Of a stretch of DNA of 64,000 nucleotides, positions 9,855 to 21,474 are shown piece after piece. A model generated the notes under the pieces. That model saw only the letters and a program-made list of their open reading frames with translations, searched no databases and was not told the DNA's origin. The stretch comes from Beta vulgaris subsp. vulgaris (lineage: Eukaryota > Streptophyta > Magnoliopsida > Caryophyllales > Amaranthaceae), in the NCBI RefSeq assembly GCF_026745355.1, contig NC_079209.1:11318535-11382534 (forward strand). The letters run 5' to 3'. Each line of letters starts with the position of its first letter. Position 1 is the stretch's first letter. Position numbers and translations under genes: made by a program.

Positions 9855-10705
9855 CAGTCTGTTTTTTGTGCAACATGCCACACGGAAAGAAAACCGTGTG
9901 GCTGGCGCGTGACAGACAAACAACACAAAGGCAGCGCATTCTCTCTCCTATTATTCCTTCCCTGCCCCAATTCCTCTTCTCCTCTCTCTTTCCAATAGCC
10001 CAATTTCCACTTTTTCCCTCTCTCTTCGCCACTCTCTCTCATTCACTTCCATGGCTGCCCCTTCCAAACCTTCACCTCATGTCATCTTTTCTTCTTCCTT
10101 AATCTTTTTTCAATTCCTTGAAACTCCATTTTTGTCATTTTACCACCTCAAAAATCTATCTCCTCAAAATCATGAATTCTAGCTAGAGAATTTTCAATCG
10201 ATAATTATCTTCAAATCGCACTTCAGCGCAATTTCGCACCTCAATTTCATCCTCACACGAAGCTCCTGCCATTATTTTCTCCCTGAAAGATGAAGCAGTT
10301 GGACTGAATTTGCATGGAGGAGAGAGAAAATGAATTTTAGTCCGTTTAATTTAAGCTCGCATAATAGTGAATAAATTGAAACTATCTTACTCTACAAACT
10401 TTGAATATTAAAACTTACAATATATCTTCTGAATCTTGTGTTTATGTAGAATCTTTTGAATCTTCATTTTCACCCGCCATTTTTACAACTCATTGTTGTC
10501 TCTCTTCTTCTTTCAGGTGTTTGTGAAAGTGGGTAATGTGTAATTGTAATGTAGAAGATTGGGGTTTTTATAGGAGAGGGATTCAAGTGTGAAAATATGC
10601 AAAAATGGTTGAAGGTGTATGATGAGAGAGAAAGATGGGTTTGAGTTCACGTTCTGTTTCTTTTGATGAAGAGAGAGGAGATTTGAGTTATTTTTTTATT
10701 TTTCA
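9855..10705. other. Gene-leader-like region without a recognised gene
   Basis: Less AT-rich than its surroundings, with long CT-rich stretches (9930-10060) typical of plant 5' leaders. It includes a short ATG frame at 10051-10182. A minus-strand frame covers 9809-10042, but its start and composition do not support a gene. It may be a captured promoter and first exon. Confidence 0.3.
10051..10182 (+). CDS. Possible 43-residue ORF of unknown function
   Basis: The frame starts CTTCCATGGCTGCC, a good plant start context, and encodes MAAPSKPSPHVIFSSSL followed by a phenylalanine-rich stretch, superficially like an N-terminal targeting peptide. It stops after 43 residues. No donor site that would extend it is obvious. 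It may be the first-exon remnant of a captured gene; function not assignable. Confidence 0.2.
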   Translation: MAAPSKPSPHVIFSSSLIFFQFLETPFLSFYHLKNLSPQNHEF

Positions 10706-12310
10706 TTAGTAAAAGTAACCCTTATAATTACAAAAGTAACCTCCAATTCAGTAAAAGTAACCTCTTATAATGACAAAAAGCAACTTTTAGTTTCAGTAAT
10801 AGTAACCTCTTATAATTACAAAAAGTAACTCCTATTCACTGTAAAAGTTACCCTTTATAATTACAAAAGTAACCCCTTATAATTACAAAAGTAACCCCTT
10901 ATAATTACAAAAAGTAACTTCTATTTACTGTAGAAGTAACCCCTTATAATTAAAAAGTAACCCTTAATTTCAATAAAAGTAACCCCTTATAATTGCAAAA
11001 GTAACACATACTTTTAGTAGAAATAACTCTTTAACATTACAAAAGTAACCCCTAGTTATAGTAGAAGTAACCCCTAGTTATAGTAAAAGTAATCCCCTTA
11101 CAGTTACAAAAAGTAACTTATATTTTCAGTAAAAGTAAACCCTATTTACAGTAAAAGTAACCATTGTTTATAAAAAAAAGTAACATATACTTTCAGTAAA
11201 AGTAACCACTTAGCATTATAAAAACTAATCCCTAGTATCAGTAAAATAACCCCTTAGCATTCGATAAAGTAATCTCTAATTCACTAAAAATAACACCTTA
11301 GCATTGAAAAGCAACGCGTTTTACTTTATATGAATAAATGAGATTACTTTAAATATATAATGGGGATACTTTTTATGAACTAATTAATGGGTTACTTGTA
11401 CCTTTCTTATTATTATGATTACTTTCTATAAATATTTTAAGCTATTATATAATAATTAGAGTTACTTTTGCGAACATACGAGGTTACTCGAACAAATAAA
11501 TAAGGTTACTCAGACATGTAACTAAGGTTACTTTTATTAACTAATGAGGTTACTTTTATAAGTGCGTATTTTGAAAAATATATGAGGGTTACTTGTAGAA
11601 TAAATGGGTTACTTGTATGATAAAATAAGGGTACAAATAATAATAGTTACTTAATATGAAGTAATGGGTTCCTCGTAAAAAATAACCTCTAGTTTCAGTA
11701 AAAGTAACCCCTTATAATTACAAAAATAACCATCTAGTTTCAATAAAAGTAACTCTCTAGTTATAGTAAAAAGTAACCTACACTTTCCGTAAAAGTAACT
11801 CCTATTTATAGTAAAAGTAACCCTTAGTTATAGTAAATGTAACCCCCATATAGTTACAAAAACTAACTTACACTTTTAGTAAAAGTAACATCTTATAGTT
11901 ACAAAAAGTAACCCCTATTCACTGTAGAAGTAACCCTTTATAATTACAAAAGTAACCCCTTATAATTACAAAAGGTAACCTCTATTTACTGTAAAAGTAA
12001 CCCCTAATTTCAATAAAAGTAACCCCTTATAATTACGAAAGTAGCACCTACTTTTGCGAACATATGAGGTTACTCGAACAAATAAATAAGGTTACTCAAA
12101 CATGTAATTAGGGTTACATTTTTTAACTAATAAGGTTACTTTTATAATATAATGGGTCATTTGAAAAATATATAAGGGATACTTGTAGAATAAATGGGTT
12201 ACTTGTATGATAAAATAAGGGTACAAATAATAATAGTTACTTATTATGAAGTAATGGGTTCCTCGTATCATAAAATAAGGTTACAAATAATAAGGGTTAC
12301 ACGTACATTT
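10706..12310. repeat. GTAACC / GGTTAC repeat field with alternating orientation
   Basis: Dozens of degenerate units of about 20-25 bases, built on AAAAGTAACCCCTTATAATTAC, run forward from 10706 to about 11330. They are replaced by reverse-oriented units (GGTTACTTTTAT, GGGTTACTTGTA) to about 11690, then forward again to about 12050 and reverse to 12310. The second forward/reverse block repeats the first: the string beginning CTTTTGCGAACATA occurs at 11465 and 12051, and GTAATGGGTTCCTCGTA near 11661 and 12251, an offset of about 586-590 bases. No gene is present. Confidence 0.8.
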
Positions 12311-12910
12311 AAGTAGAGTTATCCAAAAACGGATTCACGCTTAAGCTTTTTTTAAAGGGGACACGAGCATTATTATAAGGCCTAGCTTGGACTTAAATTA
12401 GCTAGCCACGTCCTTATTTATCAATGTATTAATGGTAAAATTCTAGAGGAAATAAGAGGAGAGAGAAAATAGGAAAAAAAAGGGGGAAATAAGAGGAGAG
12501 AGAAAATGAGGCAATAAAATTAAAAAAAATGATAGACACGTCAAAGAGAAAAAAAAAAGAAAAAAGAAAGAGTTTTAAAAAAATGAGAGAAGGGGGGGCG
12601 TGCGTGAGAGAAGGAAAGGGGAATTAATGGTAAAATTCTAGAGGGGATAAGAGGAGAGAGAAAATAGGAAAAAAAATAGGGGAAATAAGAGGAGAGAGAA
12701 AATGAGGAAAAAATAGGAAAAATGAGATACACATCAAATAAAAAAAGAAGAAAAAAAAGAGTTCAAAAAAAAAAAAGAGAGAAAGAGGGGAGGGGGGGCA
12801 CGTGCATGAAAGAAGGGGAGAGGGTAGTGAGAGGAAGGGAGGTGGCCACACCATTAGTTGAAGGTGTGGCCCGCCTCATATAAAAGTTTGTGTAATAGCG
12901 ATAATAGAGA
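12311..12910. repeat. Purine-rich duplicated stretch ending in a Helitron-like 5' end
   Basis: Two similar runs of GAGAGAGAAAATAGGAAAAAA and neighbouring sequence (about 12435-12610 and 12628-12800) form an imperfect tandem duplication; all ORFs here are low-complexity. At 12844-12871 a perfect 9-base stem (GGCCACACC / GGTGTGGCC) encloses a 10-base loop. The region ends GCGATAATAGAGA (12910), which on the minus strand reads TCTCTATTATCGC, like the Helitron 5' ends elsewhere. No matching 3' end was found. Confidence 0.4.
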
Positions 12911-14130
12911 TTTGGATTCTTCAAGCCCATTTAAAATCATTTTCTGTATCCAAAAAACATGCCTTAACCAAATATTTTAACTTCCTTAATTAAATCTTTG
13001 ATATAATTCCTTTGACTTTAATAGTCAATCTTCTTAAATAAATAATTCATTTTAAACTAATTTATATTTAAATATAAATATATATACTAAAATTTATTTA
13101 TAAAATTCATAAATTTACGGAGATTACAACTATCATATGTCACTTTTTTTTAAACCATCATATAACAAATATGACAACAATAAATATCTTCTCATTAACT
13201 TAAATCTTAGCCTTTTATTTACATATTGAGAAATGATAAGGAGAGGAAAAAAAAGTTTACTTTTTTACTTCTTCGCATAGGCAAAAAAAAGAATTACCTA
13301 GATAGTGGATTGCTTGTCCATTAGCCATTAATGATTTATTATTTCTCCTATGCATAGTAGATTGTTTTACCTTTAGCCTATACTTTTGAAATAAAATTCA
13401 TATATACGAATAACTGTAAATTAAATATTTATTTTTTCGTTAGTTTTCCTAATAAATATTTGCACACTATGGTTTCAAAATTCAGCGTGTGACTGAAAGT
13501 CGTAAACCTTGAGGAATTCAACTTGACTTCAATTTACTTGGCTAATCCAATTTTACCGCAGCTGACCTCCTCGTTTAGCCATTTTTACAATGTTCCTTTC
13601 TAGAATTTTTTTCTCACTTAGATGAAGCTACACTCACCCATTTCTGGACTTCGTAAAATCTGGCATCTCACTCACTACAATCTCTTGTTCTTTCCAACTT
13701 ATAAGCAAATAAAGTGGGCAATATAGTAATCTAGTAATATCTTCACTCAATGTGTAGATTCTAATAATATTTTTTTATAATTTTTATTAATACATAACTA
13801 AAGATATTGATACTCAAAGATAATGAAACATAACCCATGTGCTTAAACAATAAAATAAAAAATTATTTGTATAAGAATTTGCCAAAAAAGAGATATATTA
13901 CAAATATTATGAAATATTCCAAAAAAGGATATATTGCAGTAATATTAAGAAACAGAGCTAGTATTGGAAAACGTATATATTCTTTGAAATGAAAACTGGG
14001 AACTTATCCAGGAGTGGCGTAAAGCACGTGCGACACGATGATATAAAATTTAGGGCTCCAAGTATTATTTTTATATCAATAGATATTAACTTATTACGTA
14101 AAAACCTTTCTTTTTATGTCAATAGATACT

Positions 14131-14544
14131 GGGGGTGTTTTTTAGAGAGAGTTTAGAGGTTTGGAGAGAGTTTAGAGTTTTGACCAGTAAAAACTCTAAT
14201 TTGGGTGTTTGGTGAGAGAGAGGATTAAAGAGAGTTTTGTACCGAAAACTCTGATCAAAACTTCCTTTTTGAAAAAGCTGGGTAGAGGACCTTTTTCATG
14301 AGAATTTTGGAGAGAGAAAAAAAATGACTATTTTGTCCATATAATTAATACTAAATTTGTTTTAAAAAAAATATGTCCATAAATGTCATTTTACATGCTC
14401 TAAAAAGTACAAAATTCTAAACAATCAGCTAAGTGTTACCAAACACTTTTACACAACAATTATTTAAATCAACAGTCAAATCCTCTGAACAAAAAAGTAA
14501 TCATCTAACCTCTAAACTCTAAACTCTAATCACCAAACAGGGCC
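14131..14544. mobile_element. MITE with 3-base target duplication, copy 1
   Basis: Starts GGGGGTGTTTTTTAGAGAGAG and ends CACCAAACAGGGCC; the inverted right end reads GGCCCTGTTTGGTG. It is flanked by ACT (14128-14130 and 14545-14547). The interior contains many TTTAGAGTTT / AAACTCTAAA motifs. The relative at 62407-62796 has matching ends and ATT flanks. The ends and 3-base duplication suggest PIF/Harbinger affinity, though the duplication is not the usual TWA. Confidence 0.7.
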
Positions 14545-16127
14545 ACTAACTTATTAGTTAAAAACATTTCTCATAGTTGATATATAACTCATAACTCATA
14601 ACTCATATATGCATATCTATCTTTTACTATAGAAATATGATTTGGAATCTGGTGTTAAATAGATCATATAACAACTCCTGATTATCTGATTATGGTTTTA
14701 AAACCCTTAAATTACTCGTAATTTGATCAACCAAGCAATAATTTTATAAACTATTGAATTTAAACTAAAGCTTGATGGGACTCTAACACTCGGATAATTC
14801 AAAACAATTTTTTTCTCAATTTGTAACTCAATGGCTTTTACTAATACTAATACTAATAATAAAATAAGTCATAGGGAGAATATGAATCCTCCTTAGGGGA
14901 CTGGTAAAACTACGAGCTTGTTAGTTGTTAAAATAGATATTATAGGACAAGATCGTAACACATGGCTATTGATCCTATAAACTTGCTGATATCCAAAGCT
15001 AAAGAGACGACTTATTCAAAAGGTGCCTTTGATTTTACCTTACTGATATTGATGTGTCAATATTTTTTACTTTATAATGAAAAATTTATAACTTAAAACA
15101 TTACTTTTAATGTATTAATAGAGGAACAATATCATCTTCATTGAACAAGGCCTCTCTGATAAGTAAACCTCCCCTAAACTTAACCAAAAATCCGATATAA
15201 CATTATTGTTTAATATTTTAAAATAAAATTTGGTAAGTTCTTATTGTTGTATCTCATTAAAAGACTTACACAAGTAGTTAGATATTTCACACTTTTAAGT
15301 TTTATGTTAACGACAATAGGTATTGTATACATGTTCTCTCATCTCAATTAATTGTAAAAGATTAAGCTATTGATAAGGGCTTCATTTTTATTATTATATA
15401 ATTACTTGTCATGTTGCGACGTCAATTTCTCCTCACTAGACTAGTAAATTATGAAAAATAACAACTTGGGAATTACCCCGAATACTTGTTAATACTGTTA
15501 TTCAGTGTTGTGTCAAATCGAAAAAAAAAAGATTGGAAACATGGCATATATTACATCCATTTTACTTTTTATGCAACATTTTGTTAATCTTAATCCACTC
15601 ATCAAAATGCAAAAATGTTGCATCCAAAAAAACATATATGATGGAGTGTTTAGCTTATACACATTGAGTATTTTTGACTATTTGAGAGGTGGTATTAACA
15701 TCTAGCTTTGTTAGGTTGTTCACAAAGTTGCACACGTTTCTGATTATGGTGCGTACTGCGTAATATGCACACACCATGTATTTGTTAACAATGACATGTG
15801 TAGTATATTGTATACTTTTATCAAAATTAATAGAATACAATTAGTTTGAAAGGGAATTTATACAAAGAGATTATACTTTATATATATTTATCTATTCCTT
15901 GATAATTTATCCACACTTTCATTATTTTCCAGTTTTCATTATGTTGTGCAAAATGAAATGAGATGTAGCTTGAATTTTCTTACATCTTTATTCAACTAGT
16001 TTATTTTTAATTCAACTGATTTATATTTGTCTGTGCAATAAGTTTAAAATTGTCATCAAGAGTTAGTGATGATGGGATAGTTCTCATAGTTTTTTTTTAA
16101 AAGTTCAACTTGGGAACTTAATGTGTG

Positions 16128-16195
16128 TTTCAAGACTCGAAGTCATGACCTTGTATTTGATTATGCTAATGCACTAACCAACTACACTACAATAG
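16128..16195 (-). repeat. tRNA-type SINE head, minus strand
   Basis: On the minus strand it reads GTAGTTGGTTAGTGCATTAGC (box A-like) and then GGTCATGACTTCGAGTC (box B-like), the spacing of a tRNA-derived SINE promoter. No full tail could be delimited, and it does not fold as an intact tRNA. Confidence 0.4.
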
Positions 16196-16537
16196 TCATG
16201 TTGATTTTTGTGAGGGAAAAAATCATTTAAAGACAATAGAATATTTCTATTTTTGAAGATTTCAAATGCACGTTAGTAAATAATATGGGGATTATCGTCC
16301 GGAACAAAAGCTAGTTTTGTTCTATCATGCCACTTATTACCGCTAATAAATATCTTTTCATTAACTTAAATATTAACTCATACATAATAGTGAGACATGA
16401 CAAAGGGTGATGGAGGTTTTTTTTTTTTTTTGGGTAGGATAGTAACAATAATATTAAGTCTGCTCTTTTCTTGCCCTTAAGGCAAGAGAATGAGCTTTTT
16501 TTTTTTTGTTTCTACTAATTACTAACATTACTTAAAT

Positions 16538-17330
16538 CTAATTCTTATCCCTAATCGAAGTCTTAATAGCCAAACTGGCTTTATTTGGGTTTCTCATCGA
16601 TTTTACAAGCTCTTCACAGTCCGTCCAAATCTCGAAACTTTTGATGTTGACTATCTCCATTTGTTTCAAGCTTAGTCTTAAAGCCTCAACTTCTGCTTGT
16701 AGAGGTGAGCTGGCGTAGCTGCTACCACCTCCTTTCCTTACCTCGACGTTGTTTTGATTAAGGCTCCACCCATATGTCGCTATCCAAGAGACCTCTTTTC
16801 TTTGACCTGATTTCTTCCAAGCTCCATCAATTTCTAAGATTGGAAGATTTTTCTCGTCCCTCCAATATTTCACAAACTGTGTTTTACTGTCAGCATTATG
16901 AACGCAAGAATTATATGTCTTATTTTCCTTTGGCATCTTATCCAGTATAAAAGTTTTGCCCCACCTCTTTCTCCACATTTTAATCATCTTCATTACGTTT
17001 TGCGGGTGCCACTCAACCTCTTTGTTAAACACTAGCGAGTTCCTAGATAGCCAAGTACTCCAGATGATGGTCGTGAATTCTGCCAATGTTTCTTGCGCGT
17101 TACATTCCAAGTTCATAATATACCAAATCCAATCCCTTGACCATCTGTTTACTGAGCTTGGGGTATTCTCATTGATTGTAATTTCCAGTTTTGGAGCTTT
17201 CCACACACGCATTGCAATTTCACAGTTTTTGAATAGATGAGTATCAGATTCTTCACCTTCTCTACACAGAGGGCAAGTTATCTCTCTTAGGATCTTTCGC
17301 TTCCTAAGGTTAACTCTAGTGGCTAGAGCG
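16538..17330 (-). pseudogene. LINE ORF2 C-terminus: zf-RVT and RNase H
   Basis: The 5' part encodes CPLCREGEESDTHLFKNC, the zinc-finger-like zf-RVT motif found after plant LINE reverse transcriptases. Downstream, LPILEIDGAW and later SSPLQAEVEALRLSL and FEIWTDCEELV give the Asp, Glu and Asp of a plant-type RNase H fold. It ends in a normal stop about 120 bases before the poly(A) tail. The frame from 17212 to 16538 is uninterrupted, but the preceding linker to the reverse transcriptase is broken. Confidence 0.8.
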
Positions 17331-18140
17331 CCATGATATAGCTTCCAATAGAAAAATTTCCATTTTGGCCAAATTTTTTGCTTCCAGAATGTTGAATATT
17401 CTTCACCTTCTTTGTTTTCTTATTTGCATACCCAGTACCTTGATTTTACTTCGTAATTTCCATGCGAGGTCTGTAACCATAGCAGTTGGTCTTATGTACC
17501 TATCTCCGATAAGTGAATGGCTAGTATGTCTTTTGCCACCTTTTTATCAAACTACTTCTGCAGAATAGCTTCGTCCCAATCTCCTGCTGGTTTTATGAGG
17601 TCTGTTACCCATTTAGGTCTATTAGTGTTTTGATGATCCTCACCAATTTTGAATCGCAGTGACTCTTACTGCTTGTCAAGATTTCTTCTAGAATATTTGT
17701 GTTTTTCCCATATCTAATTATTTTACCTACTCCCTTCCCCATTTCGAGCACACTCTTCATGACACTTCTACCTCCCCAGGAGCAAGAAGAGGGAAAACTA
17801 ACTTTCCTACTCTTATAGAACCAATTTGAAGATTACTTACCTTCAAACACTTTGCTCACAATCAGAGTAGGGTTGGTTTCCATTCTCCAACCTTGTTTAA
17901 AGAGTAATGCAGAATTGAGATTTTGGAGATTCCTTAGCCCTAACCCCCCTTGCGTTTTGTGTTGTTCTAATAGGGTCGACTTCCTCTAGTAGATTGATTT
18001 TTTTGGTAATTGGAGGCCCACCAGAATTTTAAGAGCTTTGAGGAAATACTTTGGAGTATTTTTTTTGGTATACTGAAAGTGGCCAGGATGTGAGAGGCAT
18101 AAGCTATTAGGATGCTATTTATAAGTAGCAGTTTACCAGC

Positions 18141-19900
18141 TTAATTTATGCTCTTGAATTTCCATGAAGAGATAGTTGTTGGCACTTTATTATCGAGATT
18201 TTGAAATACGTTCAAACTTCTTCCATCTACATCCATTGGGCACCCCAAATATGATCCTAATTTCTCTTTATTCTGCATTTCCAGCCTCTTACTCAACAGT
18301 CTAATGAATTTGGGTGGAGTTTTTTTGCTGAACACTATGAAAGATTTATTAGAATTCACCATTTCTCCTGAGCATAAGCATAATTTATCCTATATTTTCC
18401 TAAGAGTCCAACAGTTGTCCATTGTGCCTTTTATAAAGAACAACGCATCATCCGCAAAAGGATAGGAGTTAGCTCAAGTGGGTAGAGCGCTCCCCTTTGG
18501 CCTCTGAGGTCAGGGGTTTGATCCTTACCCCCAACATTATGTTGGGGTATTTTCTTAGCATGCTATGCATGCCTTACCAGCCAACGTGTTGGTGTTTCCT
18601 ACAGGCTAGTAGCCTTATAGGGGTTAGCCCTTGGGCTGACTTAATTTCATAATAAAAAAAAATGCATCATCTGCAAAGAATAAGTGATTGAGAGCTGGAG
18701 AGTTTCTTCCAATTTTCATGCCTTTGATGCTCCCATCTGCTTGTTTCTTTAACAGTTGACGAGATAAGGTTTCCATACACAAGATAAAAATGTAAGGAGA
18801 TAGGGGATCTCCTTGTCTGAACCCAACTTTTGGAATTATTTTCCTCGTAGCTTCTCCATTGACTAACACTGAGTATGATACTAAAGATATGTATTGCATA
18901 TATAATGATATGTCTCCATACTTCTGGAAGACCAATTTTTTTAAGAACTTTTTCCACAAAATCCCAGCTAATCTTATCATACGCTTTATTGAGGTCGAGG
19001 TTTAGTATAAATTCGAACCTGGCATCTTTCCTCTTTTTCCTTTTCAGATAAGAAAGCATCTCGCGAGCTAATAGGCAATTGTCGTTTATGGATCTTTCAG
19101 GAATGAAAGTACTTTGGAAGTCCCCAATGATGTCTTTCATGATGGGTTGTAATCTTCTTACTAAACACTTGGAGATCACTTTATAAGAGGTATTGCATAA
19201 GATGATAGGTCTAAATTGACTTACTTGTTCAGGGCGCTCTGTTTTCGGAATCAATGTGATAAAAGTCTGATTTGTTTCTTTGAGCAGATATTTACCTTTG
19301 AGGAAATTTAGGGTGGCAGTTGTGACATCTTCCCCTATGATATCCCATTTTTTGGTAGAAGACCGGGTGGATGCCATCCGGTCCAAGTGATTTCAGGGGC
19401 TTCATAGAAAAAAGAGCAATACGAACTTCTTCAGCTGTGAAGGGTTGATTTAGGCAGTCCACTTATGTTGGGTTTAACTCTTGCATTTCCATCATCCAAT
19501 CTTGGATGTCTATATCATTTACATTTGAGATTGGGCCCGCAAATAGGTTTGTGAAGTAGTTAACAAATTGGCTTTTAATGGCATTTGGGTTAGATAGCCA
19601 TTTTCCATCTGGGCCTTTAATTGCTTTTATTTCATTTCTCGCTTGTCGGGCCTTGGCACATTTGAAGAAAAAGGAAGTGGGCTTGTCACCTAGTCCATCC
19701 CATTTTGTTCTAGCCCTTTGTTTCCAAAATTCCAGTTTAATATCCGTTCTGGCCCAAATTTGTTTTCTTAGGTCATGTTCGTTCCTTTTCGCTTCTTGGT
19801 CATTCATTGCTGACTGGGCTTCTAAGAGTTCTAATTTTATGTTTCCCCAATTGATACCATTGTCTTTTTTGAAACCCAAGCACCAAGTCTTGCATTCCAT
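18141..19900 (-). pseudogene. LINE ORF2 reverse transcriptase, broken
   Basis: Reverse transcriptase motifs in order on the minus strand: LIPKTERPEQVSQFRPI, LDLNKAYDKISWDFV, GFRQGDPLSPYIF, and HLFFADDAFFF with the catalytic FADD. They fall in at least three frames (19386-18667, 18980-18624, 18362-18141). A SINE lies inside, just after the FADD box, so the palm subdomain is physically split. Upstream, 19900-19463 is the linker between endonuclease and reverse transcriptase. Confidence 0.85.
18460..18663 (+). mobile_element. tRNA-derived SINE inserted in the LINE
   Basis: About 200 bases. Box A-like AGCTCAAGTGGGTAGAGCGC and box B-like GGGGTTTGATCC are spaced as in a tRNA (Lys-like head), followed by a unique body and an A-rich tail (AATAAAAAAAA). 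GCATCATCCGCAAA at 18445-18458 and GCATCATCTGCAAA at 18664-18677 are target duplications with one mismatch. Orientation is opposite to the host LINE. Confidence 0.85.
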
Positions 19901-19975
19901 GCATCTTGATTTTGTTTAGCTTTCTTTGGATAATGAAGAGGTTTGAACCATGGATGTTTTCCTGCCATACAACCT

Positions 19976-20731
19976 CTATCTTCTCATGGAGTTTGCTAAA
20001 ATCCAAACACCGAATTCCCAGTTTATACGACCTATTTTTTTTCTTTGTTTCTTTGGGTGACAATCTAGGATTATTGGACTATGATCTGAGATGAAAATTG
20101 GGAAATTTATAACTATGGCTTCAAGAGATGATAATCTCCATTCATCATTGCTATAAGCCCTATCCAGTCTTTCAAATATTATATCGTCATTTTTCCTGTT
20201 GTTCGTCCAAGTGAAAGGAACCCCATGATGAGGTATTTCAAAGATATTACAATCCAATTTCCAGTTTACAATTTTTTTCCCCTTGGATGAACTTTTGCCC
20301 CTCTGGTTTTTTGTGAATGTAACTCAACCTTATTGAAATCTCCCAGGATCATCATTTTCCCCGGATGAGCCCAGATAATTGCTCGAATAGTTTTCCAAAC
20401 TTTCTGTCTATCCCCTAGATTAGGGGCCCCATAGACACAAAACAATATAGAAAACTATATTGCATTCATCTTTTAGTGAGCAACATACGTAGTTTTTTGA
20501 TACAAACAAGATTGTGACATCTAGATTTGAACCCCAGCACAAAAATAGACCTTCAGAAAGGTCATTAGAGTCACAACCTGAAAATTTACCTAGACCAAGA
20601 CTAATAGCTAGGTGTTCTAACTCGGATACATTACATTTAGTTTCAGCTAAAAAGAGAAAATCTAAAGCTTCACTACCAACCAACCATTTGAGAAAAGGGA
20701 CTGAAGGGGTGTTGGCAGATTTAAGACCCAT
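19976..20731 (-). pseudogene. LINE ORF2 apurinic endonuclease domain, broken
   Basis: The N-terminal part carries DFLFLAETKCNVSELEHL (LAETK metal-binding motif) and FSGCDSNDLSEGLFLCW. The C-terminal part carries HHGVPFTWTNNR, FERLDRAYSNDEW and the catalytic ISDHSPIILDC. These are exonuclease-endonuclease-phosphatase motifs of L1-type elements. The two parts lie in separate frames, with a damaged middle around 20258-20419. Confidence 0.8.
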
Positions 20732-21474
20732 ACAGTTCTAAGCTCCAGTTTTCATATCTGGTTGGGTGGCTGGTCTGGGTCTGCCACCGTACCCTCGGTT
20801 GTCGAGTTGGAGTCATAGTTCACTTGGCTTAGTTCATCCTCACTCAGCTCATATTTGAGGATATTTTCCCTTTGCATTTTTTCTGGATCTTGCATCTCTT
20901 CATAGTTTGGTTGCCATAATCAGATGATTCCATCACTGTTTCTTCTGAGTGAACTGCTGAGCTATCGCTTCTTCTTTTATTTGGCTTGTTCTGGTCCTGT
21001 GGAGTTGAAAACTTTCCCCAGAGGTTGATTGCCCAGTCTCAAAGTTTTCGTGAATTTTTCCTTGCTTCAGTGCGCGCCCTTCTTTCCTTCTTGATTTTTT
21101 CTTTCATTTTCTTCTTCCCTTTCAACCCGTAGTCTTCTATTTTGTTACACGAAGTCCCATCCGAGTTTGAAGAATTATGGTCCAACCCATTTAAATTCAT
21201 ATTGACTAGTTCCATTCCAAGTTCAGAATCTGCTGAGTAATAGTTCTCGTCCAAATTCACAGTTGGGCTTACATTAGGCCTAACTGACTCTGTTTCAGAA
21301 TTGGATAAGCTTTCTAATTCTGGGATTTTGATGGAACTTGGCCCAGAACATCTAACCCACAGGGTTCAATGCTTTCTTTTCCTTTAGAAGGTAGAGGTGT
21401 GATTTTGGCATTATCGCCTTCAGCCGAGATGATATGGGTTAATGGTTGGTTTTGGGCCAATTTAATTGGGTTGG

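Larger units (their letters stand above)
13130..16416. repeat. Diverged copy (unit 2) of the MYND-gene upstream region
   Basis: 13400-13735 matches 25110-25400, which lies just upstream of the MYND gene (shared TTTGCACACTA, GAATTCAACTTGACT, TTACCGCAGCT, AAAATCTGGCATCTCACTC). 13130-13330 matches the sequence that flanks the LINE at 16330-16416 and 23730-23830. 13770-16115 matches 2400-4060. The order implies tandem duplication of a unit several kb long, the first P-like copy no longer being followed by a gene. A minor ORF pair at 15505-15840 has no support. Confidence 0.6.

Noticed and set aside
12541..12854. Phe/Ser/Pro-rich minus-strand frames
   Set aside because: They come from purine-rich low-complexity DNA with no domain or splice signal.
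18465..18540. Possible tRNA gene (box A and box B present)
   Set aside because: No complete cloverleaf; the unit has an A-rich tail and target duplications, so it is a SINE.
19578..20094. Plus-strand frames of 113 and 62 residues
   Set aside because: They are antisense to the LINE ORF2.
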